The translations under genes were made by a program, and so were the position numbers. Positions 33,520 through 44,392 of a stretch of 64,000 nt of DNA are shown in pieces. The notes below the pieces were generated by a model. That model had not been told where the DNA came from, did no database searches, and saw nothing but the letters and a program-made list of their open reading frames with translations. The stretch is taken from positions 3,410,001 through 3,474,000 of the forward strand of contig OZ218952.1 in assembly GCA_965112735.1 (NCBI GenBank). Direction: 5' to 3'. This stretch comes from Phaeosaccion multiseriatum (taxonomy: Eukaryota > Ochrophyta, other classes). The stretch's first letter is position 1; each line of letters opens with the position of its first letter.

Positions 33520-36399
33520 TTAAACGGCGTTCACCTCCTCCAGCATCGCCGAGTGGAGCGGACAGGGGTCGGGCCTGCCCTCTTTCTTCTTAGCCTCAGA
33601 GAGCTTGGAGAAGTAACCGTTGCGCCACTCAAGTCTGCAGTACATTTGTCAGTCAAGGGAAAGGAAAGGAGAGGACAGGAATTACTCACTCACTCACTCA
33701 CTCACTCACTCACCCACTCAATCACTCACTCACGCACACGCACTCATTCCCTCCCTTACCCTCACGCACGCACGCACTTAATCCCTCCCTCACTCACTCT
33801 TTGACCGCCGTGGGATAGTGTGCCACCGACCGTGCATAGGCAAGCAGCCGCTCCTCCACGCCGGCCTCGAAGGATACTCCGTGCTGGGCATGGATAGGGC
33901 GAGGGGATGAGGGGGATGAGGGGGTGAGGGGACAGGAGATAGAGGAGAGGAGAGGGGAGGGTAGGGGAGGGGCGAGGGGATGAGGGAGAGGTGGGCGGGA
34001 CAGCCGGGGAGCGAGGCAGGGGTTAGGCGTGCACGAGATGACACCCACACCCACCACCCACACACACACTCACCCACACACACACCCCCGCGCACGCACA
34101 CACATACACACACACACACACACGCACATACATGCACACACACATGCACACACTCACACACACGCCCACGCACACACACACATGCCCACCTCAGCGACGA
34201 TGGCGTTCTTAAGCTCCGTCATGAGTGCCGTGACCTCGGCCGTGTGCGCACTCTCCACCTCCCCCACAGAGCACTTGTGCTTGGTGCCGACCAGCATGAG
34301 GCTGCAGATCCAGATGTGCTTCTCGAACATTCTGTGGTGGGTTGGTTTGTTCGTTTGTTTTCTATACGGTTAAGTTTTTGTTTGAGGAGTCAGTTAGTGA
34401 GTAAGTCAGTGAGTGCGCGAGTGAGTGAGTACCCCCCCTCTACCCGCCACCCGCTACCCACCTTGCGTTGAACGTGGGGCGCTCCACAACGTGGCACGTG
34501 AGCCCGCCTTTGGCCAGAAGGTCCTTGAAGGCGCCCGCCCACTTGCCTTTCAGTGCCATCGGAATCATACCAAGGGGGGGGAGCCGTTGTACGAGGAGGA
34601 ATGAGACGGGGACGACTTCACCCTCTCACACAACTCGAACACCAGTCATACACAACGCACCTCACAAAAACAAACGACCGCATTGCTATACACAATACCC
34701 TATACCCTATGGCATATATCCCTAGCTCGATACTCCATACCCTATACCCACCTGTGGCAGACGTGAGCCCCTCCGGGTTCTTGTCTGTGATGCCGTCAAT
34801 TGGCGCCTCTCCTTGCTTCGCCACGGCAAAGTAGACCAGGCCCTGCCACACGCAATGCACAGCGATCGACCAGTGCAGCAACAGTGTGAGCGTCGAGAGT
34901 GCCCCCCACAATCCCAGGGGGTCCGTCCCCACGCCCCGTCTCTGCCATCACCTTAATCATACCCCACTCTACCCCACCCTATCCTGAGCCCTCCCTACCC
35001 ACTCGCTTATACCTGGCTACAGTCCGACAAGCCCTGCTCCTCCAGGAGCTCCGCGAGCACGCCGTTCTGAAGAAAGAGGAGGTCTTCCCGTCTGTCTGCA
35101 CATGGGCAGAAGGCAGGGGGGGATGGGAGGGGGGTGGGGGGGGCAGGACAGGGCAGGACAGGGCAGGACAGGGCATGACAGGGCATGACAGGGAATGACA
35201 GGGAATGACAGGGCATGACAGGGTAGGGAGTCGTCGTTCTCGTCAGGCCCAGGCAGAAGGGATGCAGTAGCAGCAGCAGTTGGTGATACATCGAGTGAAG
35301 TACCATGGTTGCATAGAGGCGCCCAAGATAAAAGCACGAGCAAAGCACAAGGAAAAACGAGGAAAAACCCGCATACACACACAGACACAACCACACACAC
35401 GTATACTACTTATATACTTGTGCATATTGTGCTTACTTTCTGGGGTGCGGTTGATGACGTTGACGAGGTCGTCATTGCGAGTGCACACCTGCATGAGCGC
35501 ATGAGTGGAGGGCAGGCGAGGAGCGAGGCGCGTAGGGACAACAACACGAGTGAGGGAAGGGCGGTAGGCCAGGGGCGAGGAGTTCAAGGTCAGCAGTACA
35601 ACGTCACCAGTGGAATGATACAGGACAGCAGGAGGAGGAGGAGGAGGATGAGGAGGAGGAGGAGGAGGAGGAGGAGGAGGAGGAGGAGGAGGAGGAGGAG
35701 GAGGAGGAGGAGGAGGAGGAGGAGGAGGAGGAGGAGGAGGAGGAGGAGGAGGAGGAGGAGAAGGAGGAGGAAGAAGGGGTGGGGGGAGGGCAGATGAGGG
35801 GTTCAGTGGTAGCAGTGCAGTGAGAGGAGAGAGGGCCGGTCCAAGGAGGGGCTGCTGCTCGCCCTGGCCGAGTCTTAGACGCTGTTCGACAAGGCGTGGT
35901 CCCGATAGGCTTAAGAAGAGATACGAGACTCACTTACATAGATTGGGCCATTTCCCTCTGCGGGGATGCTGTCCTCCCTCCCCACCAGGGTGGCCGATTT
36001 GCCGCCCATTTCCTGGAGGGTGGGATGGGGTGGGGTGGGTGCGGTGGGGCAAGGAAACAAGTGTAGACCGAGAGGGGTGGGAGAGGAGAGAGACAGAGAA
36101 GGAGGAAGAGACAGGGACAGAGGGAGAGAAGACTCATGCTCAGAAGGAGCTTCACCCGTCCATAGTGAGGAACTTACGTAAAGGGCGTTGCCAATTCTCC
36201 CTCCTCCCACGATCACTTCGTCCACTGCCATTGCCGGTGCTCGCCTTGCATGCGACCTCGGGTTCCCGCTGCTGCTACTTCTGCTGCTTCTTCTTAAAGG
36301 GCTCAGACGCGATGCGTTGGTGATGAATGCGTCTATTTGCGGCAGGATGCTTGCTCCAAGAGCAGCGGCAATTACAAAAAACAACACAGAAAGTCCCAT
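33520..36399 (-). CDS. Plastid-targeted Rossmann (ketopantoate-reductase-like) protein
   Basis: Nine phase-consistent exons: 36399..36178, 36012..35938, 35488..35437, 35095..35013, 34842..34752, 34546..34462, 34331..34190, 33883..33798, 33634..33520, giving 316 aa. The N-terminus is a signal peptide (MGLSVLFFVIAAALGAS) ending near DAF, then a Ser/Arg-rich stretch, as in the two-part plastid import signal of red-lineage algae. The mature part opens VDEVIVGGGRIGNALY, a beta-alpha-beta dinucleotide-binding turn. It continues LVGRED, GPIYVCTRNDDL, RREDLLFLQNGVL, GEAPIDGITDKNPEGLT and WRNGYFSKL. The layout (N-terminal NAD(P) fold, NG motif, helical C-domain) resembles ketopantoate reductase or 6-phosphogluconate-dehydrogenase-like proteins. 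I recall similar unnamed plant and algal proteins but cannot assign a substrate. Intron 3 carries a dispersed-motif copy (35262-35292) and a 130-bp (GGA)n tract. Confidence 0.85.
35626..35765 (+). repeat. (GGA)n tract in intron
   Basis: About 130 bp of GGA, with single GAT and GAA variants, in the intron 35489..35937 of the Rossmann-protein gene. Confidence 0.95.
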
Positions 36400-36655
36400 C
36401 TACAAGCGTATTGCTGCCGGCTGCGGCTGAGGTTGCGGCTGTGACTACTGCTGCTCCTACAATCAACAACCAGCAATTCAGTGAACTAGGTTAAAGAAGG
36501 GGGGGGGGGGGGGGATATTACACCCTTAAGTGCCATCTATGGTTGTCACGATGGTGCATGTTTGATCTATAGCTGTTGGTTATCCACCTTACCTCATGTG
36601 GCACTGTCTCTTTTCTCTTTTCCTGCTCTTTTCCTCCTAAGGTTGGCCCCCCACC
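36400..36655. promoter_or_regulatory. Probable bidirectional promoter with shared 25-bp element
   Basis: 256 bp between the start codons of the Rossmann protein (-) and RqcH (+). It contains a G15 run (36498-36513) and the element starting CCCTTAAGTGCCATCTATG at 36533-36557, which matches 10581-10605 with one mismatch. Confidence 0.5.
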
Positions 36656-38055
36656 ATGAGGACTTGGACTATATGGCCGCTTTATATTCCTCTGGCCAGA
36701 GGCTTTGGCTTCAGCGTCGCACGAGGTTTGTCCAATTCCCATTCGCGTCCGATTATTAGTCCATCCCTCAACCAAGCACAGGGATGTCTTGTGGGAGGCA
36801 GTGAGGACAGTATTCGTCGTAGTAGCAGCAACAGGAACGGACGACTCAGATCGAGGGCCACGCCCATGTTTCCAGGCGACCTCCCGGCGTTCCGGGAAGA
36901 GGAGGACGAGGGGGAGGGGGAGGGGGAGGCAGCAAAGCCCTCGGCTTCTGCTGGGGCATCTGCAGACGTGTGGGGAGACAGCGATGCCGCTCCTCTTCCC
37001 ATGTTTCCGGGAGACTTTCGTAGAGGCCCCAACCCCTCTGACTTGGAAGAGATGGGGGGGGGGGGGGCAAAGGAGAAGGTCATGGCGAGGACCCGGCCGG
37101 ATAGAGTCAGTGCTGGAGCTCAGGAGCGGACGAAGAAGCCAAAGAAGCAGGGAAAGAAATCCTCGAAAAGCAAGAAGAAGGGGGACAAGCAGCAGCCGCT
37201 TCAGGTAGAGTCGCTCCTTGATGTGCATGCAATTCATCAAAGTTCAGTCAGTGACTCAAACCACGTCATGGGCAACTGAATGCCATGAATCCCACTTACC
37301 CTCTCAGGCAATGGACTTCACCACTCTCCTACTCCTCACGCGAGAGATGGAGGCGGAGGTGGTACCTGCTCGCATAGAGAACGCCTACCAACTCGACGCT
37401 CAGAACCTGGCCCTCGGCTTACGGACACTTACAGGAGGTGAGTGAGGGAGCGAGCTCAGTCAACGAACGCAGCGGTGTGCCGCGCACGCACGCACATACG
37501 CACAGGACAAGAAGACAACCAATGTGCCAGCTGTGCCAGCAGCGGACTGAAAGAGCTTCTCTGTCTCTTCTCCCTCTCTCCTCCTGCTGCCTCCCTCCCT
37601 CCCCTTGCTGCGTGTGTTGGCTGGCATGTAACGGACGCCTACCTACCTCTCTTCCTCTCCTTCTACACACACACACATAATGATGATATATATATATGCA
37701 TAATATGTATTATGTGTACATATAAATTGACATACTCCTACGTACAGGCGAGTGGATCGGCTTCTGCTGGAACGCGCAAGCCGCCCGCGTGAGCTGGGGA
37801 GAGGTGCCCCCCCGGGGCAAGGAGAGCAAGGCCTTCACCTTCTCTCAGACGCTGCGGGCCCTGCTGAAGGGACTCTACCTATGCAAGGCATGGCAATGGC
37901 AGGCAGGGGGGGGGAGGGCACTGAATGGGCCAGAGGGGGGACGGGAGGAAGGAGATGGAAGTCACCATTATTGGTTGGGGCATTCAGTTTGTTGCAAGTA
38001 GTGGAAGGAGGAGTGTGAGTCCTTGAATTGCACTTGGATGGGCCTCATTTGAAGG

Positions 38056-38132
<77 letters not shown>

Positions 38133-39638
38133 GGGTGAGGACGTACCGTGCGAAGCTTCGTGAGCTCACGTACGTGCCTGCCCATCGCCTGACCGTATGC
38201 CTCTCTGACGGCCCAAATGCCTACCTTCCTGCCTGCCTGCCTGCCCACATGCCGGCCTGTATAGGTGGGTATCGCCGCTCCATTCGAGAGAGTGGCGGTG
38301 ATGGACCTCGCCCCTCGCGTCGGTGACCCTCCCACCTTCCGTCTCTACATGGAGGTGAGCGAGGGGAGGGGAGAGGAGGGGAAGGGAGGGGAGGGGAGGG
38401 GAGGAGAGGGCAGGGCAGGGGAGGGCAGGGGAAGGGAGGGGAGGGGAGGGCAGGGGAGGAGAGGGCAGGGGAAGGGAGGGCAGGGCACGGAAAGGGAAGG
38501 AGGGGGGCTTGTGGAGGGCTTACGTATCGTTAGCGCGGGAGTGCCTCCCTTCTGTCGCACCTCGTGTATCTGACGTGGTCCTATTTTCTCATCTTTCTCT
38601 CTCTCTGACTCACACTGACTCCAACTCCAACTTTTCTCTCTCTGACTCCAACTTCACCTTTCTCTCTCTAACTCCTCCTTGTTATTTTCTCTCTCTCCCT
38701 CTGTTGTGTGTATGTGTGTGTGCGTGTGTATGTGTATGTGCGTGTGTGTGTTATTCCTTCAGGTCATGGCGGCTCGGAGCAACTTGGTCGTTGTCTCGGT
38801 GGATGAAGGGGGGGCAGAGACCGTCGCAGCTGCCAGCTACCAGGTCAAGTAATAATAGAGGGTGGAAAGTAGATGGAAAATTGGAACTCGAGGCTATACG
38901 TTTCTTAACATAGAGCTCCAGCACCCCACTTCCCCTCCCCTAACTCCTTCGTCGCAGCCAATCTCTCTCTCTGTATATATACATGAGTGCATCCTTGGCA
39001 TGGGGGAGAGAGGGAAAGTTATATTCAAGTCCAGCCCCCTCTACGTTCTCTCTCTCTCACATATACACACACGCACACACTCCCTCTCTTTCGCTCTCTT
39101 CCTCTCTCTCTCCACAGGTGAGCCCATCCTCGAGTATCAGGCCCATCGCTGTGGGTCAGCCCTATGCCCTCCCTCCGCCCCTCACCGCTCGGAAACCCTC
39201 GCTGGAGGAGGATCTGCCCACGCTGAGAGAGTACGTTGGGAGGGTACCCAATTTGTCCTTCAAGAAGGCCCTGCTGTCGTGCTACCAGGTAGGTAGGGAG
39301 GGAGAGAGGGAGGGGGGGAGGGAGGGAGGGAGGGAGGGAGGGGAGGAGGAGGAAGGAGTGAGGAGAGAGCGAGGCCGGCCACTGATCAACGTAGCCATGT
39401 CTGTCTCCCTCTGTCGGGTGCCATCTGATGGTGCTGCTGCTACCGCTGCTCTGTTATGTGCCACCAATTGCTGTGCTGTGCGGTGCAGGGGGTGAGTCCT
39501 ATGCTTGTGAACTGCATGGTGGAGGCCCTGGAGGGGGTGAGGCCCTCTACCAAGGTGGGCGAGCTCACGGACGGGCAATGGGAGAGCTTCTACACGGGGC
39601 CCTGGACGCGTTGGTTACAGTGTGTATACAGCAGTAGT

Positions 39639-39673
<35 letters not shown>

Positions 39674-41818
39674 CAGTAGCAGCAGCAGCACCGAGCTTCC
39701 CGGTAGCGATGCAAACAGCGACAGCCTCGACGGCAGCAGCGGAGACAGCAGCTGTAGCGAAGGCCATGGCCATCCGCTACCATCCGCCGCCCTGTTTCCT
39801 TGGTGCTCCGATGACGGCAGCGTGTACTATCCCATCGACTTCTTGGCAGGGATGGGGAGGGACAGCCTGCAGGCCAGGACCACACACGCCAGGTCAGGGG
39901 TCGGGTGGGGTGGGTGGGTTGGGGTGAGGGGTGAGGGGTGAGGTAGACAGTCACTGACTACACTTCTCTGCCGCTCGTTCATTCGTTCTCAAGTGACCAC
40001 CCCACCCAACTTCATCCGCCCCATATTAACTCTCTTTTGGTGGGGGTGTGGGGCTTCGGCGCTGAAGCTCTCTCACTCACGCTCTTACTCACTCAGTTCG
40101 CTCAGTCAGTCATGCAGACACTCACTCAGTCACTCATCCACTCAGTCACTCACTCCCTCACTCAGTCCCTCGGTGACTCACTCCCTCACTCACTCACTCA
40201 CTCACTCACTCACATACGTACTTACCACTATCTCCCCCCCGTCATTCCCTCTGTGCGGCATGCCCTACGTAACAGGCTGCAGGGGGCGCTCAACACATAC
40301 TACGGCTCTCGACAGGCCACAGAGGCCTTCGGAGCCCTGCACAGGCGCTGCTCAGCCAAGATCGAGGCCGTGCTTGCCAAGGTATTGACGCACTTGCAGT
40401 TTGAGATGGACTTTTAGGCTAGTAGAACGTACCCAACATGGATCCATGAAGAGCAGCTTTGGATCCCCCAAGAGACCAACAATGTCGATGCTCGTCACAT
40501 CGACTCGGCCTGTCCGCTCCATTTGCTTCTATCTATCCACTCCTTCTGTCTGTGCCCATGCCAACCACGGAACCCGGTAGGTGCGGAGTCGAGTGGAGGA
40601 CTTTCGGCCTCAGGCGGATGAGCAGAGCCTCGACAAGACGGTGAGGAGGGGGAGGGGGAGGGGAGGGGAGGGGAGGAGAAAGGAGGGAAGCGCATCATGG
40701 GGTGACTGACTGGACTAGTCCAATTCACTGTGCCTCAATTAATCGATCATTTTATATCAGATCGCGGAGCTCAATATGAAGGGCGACTTACTCACCACCT
40801 ACGGGCACTCGTGGAAGAAGGGCGACGCAACAGTGCTCTGCTACGACTTCGTTACAAACGAGCCCATCAAGGTGAAGGTTATGGAGGACAAGACTGCTTC
40901 AGAGACGGCGCAGCATTTCTACAAACAGGCCAAGAAAAAAAAGAGGGGCGGGGAGTTCGCGAAGGAGCTCTTTAGGGACGCAGAGACGAAGCTGTTGTAT
41001 GCCGAGGGGGTGGAGCTCGCACTAAGGCAGCTGCAGGAGTCCAGAGCTAAGGCAGTTGGTGATACGGCAGCGACAGTAGTTGGTAATACAGGAGGAGGGA
41101 GGAAAGAAGTTGGGTCTTCTTCCGCGGCCGACGCTGCCCAAGCAGACTTTCTTGTGCTGAGGGGCATTGCCGAAGAACTGGGCATAGAGAACAAGGGAGG
41201 GGGCAGCAGCAGGAAAGATCAGCAAACCTTTGTGGACCTGTTTGGTACCAAGGGCGTCCAGGCCGGCACCGTGGAGAGGAAGGGTGCTGTCGCAGCAAGG
41301 CAAAAGCAACAGGGCAAGAGCAAGAAGAATCGCAACAAGGGAGGTGGGGGGAAGCGAGGAGGAGGGAGGGGAGGCGGGGGAGGGGGAGGAGGGAAGCAAA
41401 AGAAGCCTACAGCAGAGGGGCTGCTCGCCTTCCAGCGAACGAGAGAGGCCCCCACGGTGTTGGTGGGGCGTAACAACCAACAGAATGAGGTCATCACACA
41501 CGGGCTGGCGAGGGATCACGAGATGTGGTTCCATGCTCGAGGGGTGCCTGGCTCGCATGTGAGTAGATGGAGGGGAGGGGGAGAGAGAGAGGGGAGGGGA
41601 GGGAGGGAGGGAGGGAGGGAAGAAGGAAGGAAGGAAGGGAGGGAGGGAGGGCAGAGTGAGAGGGTGAGTCACAACGCACAAACGCACACCCCACTGACAC
41701 ACGCCTTCCGTCCCGCCTCACAATCACAAATGGCACAGGTGCTCTTACGTCTGCAGCCTGGACAGGAGGCCGACAGCGCCGACGTGCAGGTGTATGTGTG
41801 TGTTTGTGTGTGTGTGTG

Positions 41819-41856
<38 letters not shown>

Positions 41857-42436
41857 TGGGTGGGTGGGTGGGTGGGTGTGCGTGTGCGTGTGTGCGAAGT
41901 GTCAAACTCAAACCCGTCCTTTTTTTCTATTTCTCCCTCGCCTTCCTTGGGCATGAATGAATGAACTAAAGCATTTCCTTCCTCTTTTCATTGTGCCACA
42001 CACATCGCATCACGATCCGACATCTTACGTGACATTACGGAACGCGATATCGCGCACCCACGACATGCAGTTCGCAGCGGACTTGGCGGTGTTCTTCAGC
42101 AAGGGCAGATTCGACTCCAAAGTCGATGTCGATGTGGTGGAGCCCAAGGCCATCAAGAAGGTCGCCGCTGGTGAGAGTAGGCAAGGAGGGCAAGGGTAAC
42201 GGTATTCTTCGCTATTCCTTCACCACCCCCTCCCCCCTCTGATTCCCTCTGCTCCTCCTGTCTTCCTACCTGCCTGTCTCCCTGCCTGCCTGCCTGCCCC
42301 TATGCTCATACACTTACCTGCCCATACGCCTGCAGCTGGCCCTGGTGCGGTTTGGTTTCCCTCCGAGCGCTCCAAGGTCATCACAGGAGACCCCTATCGC
42401 GTGGAGAGCGCTAAAGCTATGGACCAACAGCAGTAG
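36656..42436 (+). CDS. rqcH: Bacterial/organellar-type RqcH (NFACT, NEMF homologue)
   Basis: Exons: 36656..37204, 37308..37437, 37748..about 37887, 38265..38354, 38763..38843, 39118..39288, 39489..39892, 40276..40381, 40581..40640, 40761..41558, 41739..41789, 42071..42170, 42336..42436. After a 180-residue, poorly conserved, basic N-terminus, the NFACT-N domain starts [19 protein letters not shown] and continues [29 protein letters not shown] and [16 protein letters not shown]. This closely resembles the cyanobacterial/chloroplast group rather than cytosolic NEMF. The NFACT-R domain is intact ([34 protein letters not shown]). RqcH binds 60S/50S-peptidyl-tRNA complexes after ribosome stalling and adds Ala tails that mark the chain for degradation. 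An organellar site is likely, although the first residues are not a clear signal peptide. Only the donor of exon 3 lacks a GT and may be GC. Poly-Ser and poly-Gly inserts interrupt linkers. Confidence 0.92.
38057..38130 (+). repeat. (CA)n microsatellite in RqcH intron 3
   Basis: About 36 perfect CA units. Confidence 0.95.
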
Positions 42437-42764
42437 CAGTAGAGGTTACAGCTCTGGACCAACAGCAGAGCTATGGGGATGGGGGGACCAACAGCAGTAG
42501 CCAGTAGCCAGCGGTTGGGAGGAGGGGTAGTGTGGTGGTGCGGTGTGAGAATTTGGATTGTTGTAAGTTGCCAGTTTTTGAAGTACGACACCTTCCCATT
42601 GATTGATTAGGCTCATCAGCAGATGAGGAAGGAAAAAAATTGGCCCTTCTCTTTAGTTTAAAATTTGTACATGATGGTGCATGTGTCGCGCACCTTTCAT
42701 CTTCACAGTTGGCGGCGATACAGGCTCTGCATACGCACCCCTCACATCGCCACAAGGCTCCTTC

Positions 42765-42809
<45 letters not shown>

Positions 42810-43128
42810 GGTAGGTGGGGCCTTCGTGAAGCACGATGCGAAGGGTGAAGAGGTGCTCCGTAGGAGGAAGAGGTGCTCCGTAGGAGGTTGCGAGCACGAA
42901 TCAGGTCGTCCCTATATTCTCGTAGCCCTCCATATGACACCGCTTCATCAACACACGCTGCGGCACGCAGACCCCACTGATAGCACGTCCCGTGCGTACC
43001 CCCTTCCGTTCCCCCATGCTTCACCAGTTGGTTCTCCAACCTTATCCACAGACGTACATGTATCTTGTGGCTCTGCAGCCCCCTCCCTATCAATACAGAC
43101 ACATTCTCCTCCCAAGCCATCCATATCT

Positions 43129-43167
<39 letters not shown>

Positions 43168-43239
43168 GTCATCTCTCGCATCCCCCTCTCTCCCCACTCA
43201 ATATTCTCCATCCCTCAGCGGCGGTGTGCGGATGGCACA
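42437..43239. other. Convergent intergenic region
   Basis: Between RqcH (+) and metacaspase (-) 3' ends. GGACCAACAGCAG occurs three times in 42421-42500, the first overlapping the RqcH stop codon. A (CAT)n tract lies at 42766-42810 and a (CT)n tract at 43133-43160. No gene is seen. Confidence 0.7.
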
Positions 43240-44355
43240 TCAAAACAAAGCGTCCATGATGGCAATCCCCGCAGCAGCAGTCATAAACGTCCCCAACCCC
43301 GCCGCCGCGAAGCTGCTCGAGGACTGACGACGTCTCTTCTTCTTTGCAAACTTGTGGCGCTGAATACGCCCCAGCTGCGTGTTTTGGTTGGGCAGGATGA
43401 CTGCAGAGTCCGTTATGCTGAAGCGGTTAGCGGGGTTGAAGGCCTGGGACGTGGACATTTGAGGGTACTGTTTGAAGCCTTTGCGCTTGAGGTTGACGCG
43501 GATTTGCTCGAGTATCTGTTGAGGTTGAGCAGGGGGGGGGGGGAGAGGAGAGGAGAGGAGGTTAGAGGAGGAACAGATGCAAGCAAGAAGAACGAAGAGG
43601 GAGGGGCGAGGGAAAAGGAGCATCGTGACGAGTTAGGATTTCATGCCTCCCACCACCTCTGCGAAAAGACACCAGGAAGCAGAGATAGAAAGAGAGAGGG
43701 AGTAAGTCAGCAAGAAAATACGTCAGCAAGACATTACCTGGGGGTAGGTGGGGTCTCGAAGCTGCTCCATGGCTGAGATGAAGGCGTTGGTCATCGCCCC
43801 GCCCTTCTTGAACAGGCGGATGTCGCCATCTGCAGAGGTTTGGTCGTCCATGCAGCCGCTCAGCAGCTGCGCACAGGGGGGGGCGGGGGGGTGGTAAGTG
43901 ACACGGAGAGGAGAGAAAGAGGGGAAGAGACAAGAAAGCGAGAGAGAGAGAGGGAGAAAGAGAGATAAGGAAGATGGAAGGCAAGTCAGGCCCAACGAGA
44001 GAGAGACACACACACAACACACCGGACAGAGAGAGAGAGAAGAGGAGACAGAAAAGAGAAAAGAGACGCTACACTATTTATACACAAGCCCGACGCAGCA
44101 CCTGCGTGTCCCCTGCTGAGTGACAAGGGTTGATGTCCTCTGTCCACTTGTGTGTGCGCGTGTTGAGTGTGTAGGGAAGGTCCATACCCGTCCCCGAGTG
44201 ACAGCAGTCCATCACGGCGGTCAGGCGCACCCCGGGGGGCACGGGATACACCAACATGTCAAAGATGGTCTGTGGGTACATTGTAGTAAGAGAGAGGAAG
44301 GCATACGGTACAAGTAAGGTGGCAGGAGGATATTCGTCTCTCCCTCCCCGCCGTG

Positions 44356-44392
<37 letters not shown>

